Shown: one piece after another, positions 61,982 to 64,000 of the stretch | How positions within the stretch are numbered: position 1 is the stretch's first letter | Layout: every line of letters begins with the position of its first letter | Assembly (NCBI RefSeq): GCF_003933245.1 | Contig: NZ_QUSX01000001.1 | Span: 310,001 to 374,000 of the forward strand | Length of the DNA stretch: 64,000 nt | Direction of reading: 5' to 3' | Source of the DNA: Maribacter algicola | Lineage (GTDB): Bacteria; Bacteroidota; Bacteroidia; Flavobacteriales; Flavobacteriaceae | Translations under genes and position numbers: made by a program | Notes under the pieces: model-generated | What the model was told of the DNA's origin: nothing | Seen by the model: only the letters and a program-made list of their open reading frames with translations | Database searches by the model: none

Positions 61982-62725
61982 CTAGATGAGTTGTTCGCTA
62001 GTTTTTCCAAATCTTCGTTCTCTGTTCTGGTAATTTTTTATGGCCTCTACCAAATGATGCTCATTAAAATCGGGCCAAAATACATCAATAAAATATAATT
62101 CGGCATATGCGATCTGCCATAATAAAAAATTGCTGATCCGATGTTCTCCACTCGTTCGGATTAGCAAGTCTACGTCTGGCAAATTTCGCGTGTAAAGATG
62201 GTCATTAATAATGGTATCGTCAATATTTTCTGGCGAAATTATATTATTTTTAACTTTGAATGCTATTGATTTTATGGCGGATTGTAGCTCTTCCCTTGAG
62301 CCATAACTCAAGGCCAGGGTAAGTGTCATTCCCGTATGTTCCTCGGTCTTTTTCATCACCTCCAAAAGTTCGCCACGGGCTTTATCTGGCAATGCAGAAA
62401 TGTTACCAATGGTATTCAATCGAATGTTATTCTCTGCAAATGTTGCCAACTCCCTTCGTAAGGAGGACACCAATAATCGCATGAGCGTATCCACCTCTAT
62501 TTTGGGCCTGTTCCAATTTTCGGTAGAAAAGGTATACAAGGTAAGAAACTCAATGCCCAGCTTAACACAGTTTTCCACAGTGGACCTTACCGTCTTAACG
62601 CCGTTTTCATGACCAAACACCCTTAATTTTCCACGCTCCTTGGCCCATCTTCCATTTCCATCCATAATAATGGCCATGTGACGTGGTAGATTCTGTGCAT
62701 CAATATCCTCTATTTTACTTTCCAT
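61982..62725 (-). CDS. uppS: Undecaprenyl diphosphate synthase
   Basis: 247 residues. IMDGNGRWAKERG (catalytic Asp22) near the start, FSTENWNRP and the C-terminal RTSGEHRISNFLLWQIAYAE are diagnostic of cis-prenyltransferases. It makes the C55 lipid carrier for peptidoglycan and surface polysaccharides. It sits between the DUF6089 gene (6 bp) and bamA (4 bp), the usual Bacteroidota envelope order. Confidence 0.96.
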   Translation of the reverse strand: MESKIEDIDAQNLPRHMAIIMDGNGRWAKERGKLRVFGHENGVKTVRSTVENCVKLGIEFLTLYTFSTENWNRPKIEVDTLMRLLVSSLRRELATFAENNIRLNTIGNISALPDKARGELLEVMKKTEEHTGMTLTLALSYGSREELQSAIKSIAFKVKNNIISPENIDDTIINDHLYTRNLPDVDLLIRTSGEHRISNFLLWQIAYAELYFIDVFWPDFNEHHLVEAIKNYQNRERRFGKTSEQLI

Positions 62726-62731
62726 CGTTTT

Positions 62732-63421
62732 TTATTGAAAGCAATCTTGGCAAGGCTTTCTTCCAAAGGTATACGTTAAGGTTACCCCTGAGAATACGTA
62801 CCAATCATCGCTTAGAATATTTCCAAATTTGAAATCCTCAAAATTAGAACCTTTTGGATTACTGGCATCTAGATTATCCGTAAAAGTGTATCTAGCACCA
62901 ATTTCCGCCCCAAAAATAAGAAACTGGTTGATACGATACTTAAAACCTACCGTCATAGGTATCGCAAAGGAACCATCGGATTGTGATATATCTTGAAGAA
63001 CCCCGCCATTAAAATAACCGTAATCGTACCTAAAATAGGTAACTCCCGTATATAGGTACGGTGTAAATGCAGGACCTAATTTATGCAAATTATAATCTAC
63101 AAAATTAAATTCAAGTCCCACGGAGCCCTCCAATACCGCATTATCCACCACATATCCCCTTTGTTGTCTGGAGGTGTCACTGGATTTATTATCGTCTGCG
63201 GTAAACTTTCCGTAGGTAAGACTTCCGCGCCAGGCATATCGCTTGCTAACGTTCCATTTGAACACACCCCCAAAGGCTAGATTGGAAGGCAAAATATAAT
63301 TGGTTCTCCCTACATCACCTATCATATTGGCACCGCCCGCAAAAACCCCTACCTCATACATCTGCGCGCTAAGGCCAAAGGAAATACAAAAAAATGCAAG
63401 TAAGAATACGTTACGTATCAT
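62732..63421 (-). CDS. DUF6089/PorG-like outer membrane beta-barrel protein
   Basis: 229 residues. Signal peptide (FLLAFFCISFGLSA/Q) then MYEVGVFAGGANMIGDVGRT and repeated amphipathic strands (PAFTPYLYTGVTYFRYDYGY) of an eight-stranded barrel. Such proteins lie beside nadK, uppS and bamA throughout the phylum, and some are linked to type IX secretion (PorG). The C terminus GVTLTYTFGRKPCQDCFQ has a cysteine pair after the last strand. It is 6 bp before uppS. Confidence 0.85.
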   Translation of the reverse strand: MIRNVFLLAFFCISFGLSAQMYEVGVFAGGANMIGDVGRTNYILPSNLAFGGVFKWNVSKRYAWRGSLTYGKFTADDNKSSDTSRQQRGYVVDNAVLEGSVGLEFNFVDYNLHKLGPAFTPYLYTGVTYFRYDYGYFNGGVLQDISQSDGSFAIPMTVGFKYRINQFLIFGAEIGARYTFTDNLDASNPKGSNFEDFKFGNILSDDWYVFSGVTLTYTFGRKPCQDCFQ

Positions 63422-63533
63422 ATATAAAATCGTTTACAGCCTTGTTGAGTTCATTTCATTGGAGTACAAGCCCAAGGGGGGCTTTCTCACAAGGTAAACA
63501 GTTTTTAGAGGTAAATATTGTTTAAGGGAAAGT

Positions 63534-64000
63534 TCAATTTCTTCTGTCCTCGCCCCATAATAATTTATTCCTAAGAGTCTTTAGGAAACTTTCTGATGTG
63601 TACTCTATCATCTTTATGGTAAAGGGAGCTTTGGTGATGGTAATTTCATGTCCATTTTCCAGGGAAGCGATCCTGGAATCCAAGGAAACCAGATGGTTTT
63701 CCTCCCTTCCCGAAACCCGCAGCCTTATTTCCGTATCATCAGAAATTACCAAGGGCCTCGCATTTAGATTATGGGGCGCTATTGGGGTCAAGACCAAGGA
63801 CTTTGCGGTGGGCACAATCACCGGACCTCCGCAGCTCAAGGAGTAACCCGTAGAACCCGTGGGGGTTGAAATGATTAGTCCGTCTGCCCAATAGGAGGTA
63901 AGGAATTCATTGTTTAGATAGGTTTCCACAGTAATCATGGAGGTGGTATCCTTTCTACTTACGGTTATCTCGTTCAAGGCAAAATTCAGGTCACCGAATG
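63534..64000 (-). CDS. nadK: NAD kinase, partial (5' end beyond window)
   Basis: Only the C-terminal 155 or so codons are in the window; the reading frame is open to position 64000 (FGDLNFALNEITVSRKDTTS), so the apparent internal start is not real. Family motifs are visible: NEITVSRKD, ADGLIISTPTGSTGYSLSCG. The N-terminal GGDGT motif lies outside. It phosphorylates NAD to NADP using ATP. It is first, within the window, of the operon leading to DUF6089, uppS, bamA and ompH, with 112 bp before DUF6089. Confidence 0.94.
   Translation of the reverse strand, partial: FGDLNFALNEITVSRKDTTSMITVETYLNNEFLTSYWADGLIISTPTGSTGYSLSCGGPVIVPTAKSLVLTPIAPHNLNARPLVISDDTEIRLRVSGREENHLVSLDSRIASLENGHEITITKAPFTIKMIEYTSESFLKTLRNKLLWGEDRRN

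Noticed and set aside
61978-62010. Longer BamA start overlapping uppS
   Set aside because: The ATG at 61977 begins the signal peptide and avoids a 29-bp overlap.
63534-63974. Apparent TTG start of nadK within the window
   Set aside because: The frame continues open upstream to 64000 with family sequence (FGDLNFAL), so the true start is outside.
1-64000. CRISPR arrays, prophage, insertion sequences, tRNA or rRNA genes
   Set aside because: No regularly spaced repeats, transposase or integrase signatures, cloverleaf or rRNA sequences were recognised by eye; a tRNA or small RNA could still be missed without covariance search.

Overview
The window looks like a chromosome segment from a marine-type member of the Flavobacteriaceae (Bacteroidota). 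The evidence is a str-S10 ribosomal cluster with typical Flavobacteriia protein sequences, a SusC/SusD pair, and promoters of the TTTG-N19-TAnnTTTG type (clearest before rpsL and mpl). Starts are AT-rich with few Shine-Dalgarno sequences, lipoproteins are abundant, an Hpt-adenylate kinase fusion is present, and the envelope cluster runs nadK-DUF6089-uppS-bamA-ompH-ompH. No rRNA, tRNA, CRISPR array, insertion sequence or prophage was seen.

Layout. 1-9113 (minus): rpsL, rpsG, fusA, rpsJ, rplC, D, W, B, rpsS, rplV, rpsC, rplP, rpmC, rpsQ, rplN, rplX and the start of rplE, read right to left from a consensus promoter at 9158-9188. 9512-15357 (plus): SusC receptor, SusD-like lipoprotein and a third lipoprotein, closed by a strong terminator. 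15608-21254: a secreted unknown, a sorbosone-dehydrogenase-like lipoprotein, RlmB, a rhomboid protease (minus) and RarA. 21251-28596 (minus): envelope proteins of unknown function, a YjjG-type nucleotidase, a degenerate polysaccharide deacetylase, RadC, a small membrane protein and the murein-recycling ligase Mpl. 28696-37979 (plus): cupin, an SDR with an altered active site, a 2022-residue alpha-2-macroglobulin, a Cys-motif/CarboxypepD_reg protein and a transglutaminase-like protein.

37976-44210 (minus): a LytTR two-component system, a small membrane protein with what looks like a LytTR operator, a DUF4136 lipoprotein, a potassium channel, ObgE, a 45-residue membrane protein and the Hpt-Adk fusion. 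44312-49915 (plus): purK, purE, an M3 peptidase, a TMEM175-like channel and a metzincin-like lipoprotein. 50060-52198: a lipoprotein rhodanese, a sigma factor with a tiny zinc-finger partner and a UbiA-like membrane protein. 52325-57795 (plus): glycine decarboxylase, then a compact KAS III / methyltransferase-like / glycosyltransferase unit. 57844-64000 (minus): two OmpH/Skp proteins, BamA, UppS, DUF6089 and a partial NAD kinase.

Most of the window is core flavobacterial chromosome. The strongest non-gene signals are: (a) paired 9-bp direct repeats with a 12-bp spacer before the gene next to the LytTR system; (b) a GC-rich repeat present once between genes and once in frame inside the rhomboid gene; (c) a perfect 36-bp palindrome before the KAS III operon; (d) a 7-bp tandem repeat running through the purE stop codon; (e) a REP-like element inside the S10 operon between rpsJ and rplC. 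I did not find a clear-cut new defence or mobile system. The least explained gene groups are the alpha-2-macroglobulin/Cys-motif/transglutaminase set and the KAS III/methyltransferase/GT2 operon.
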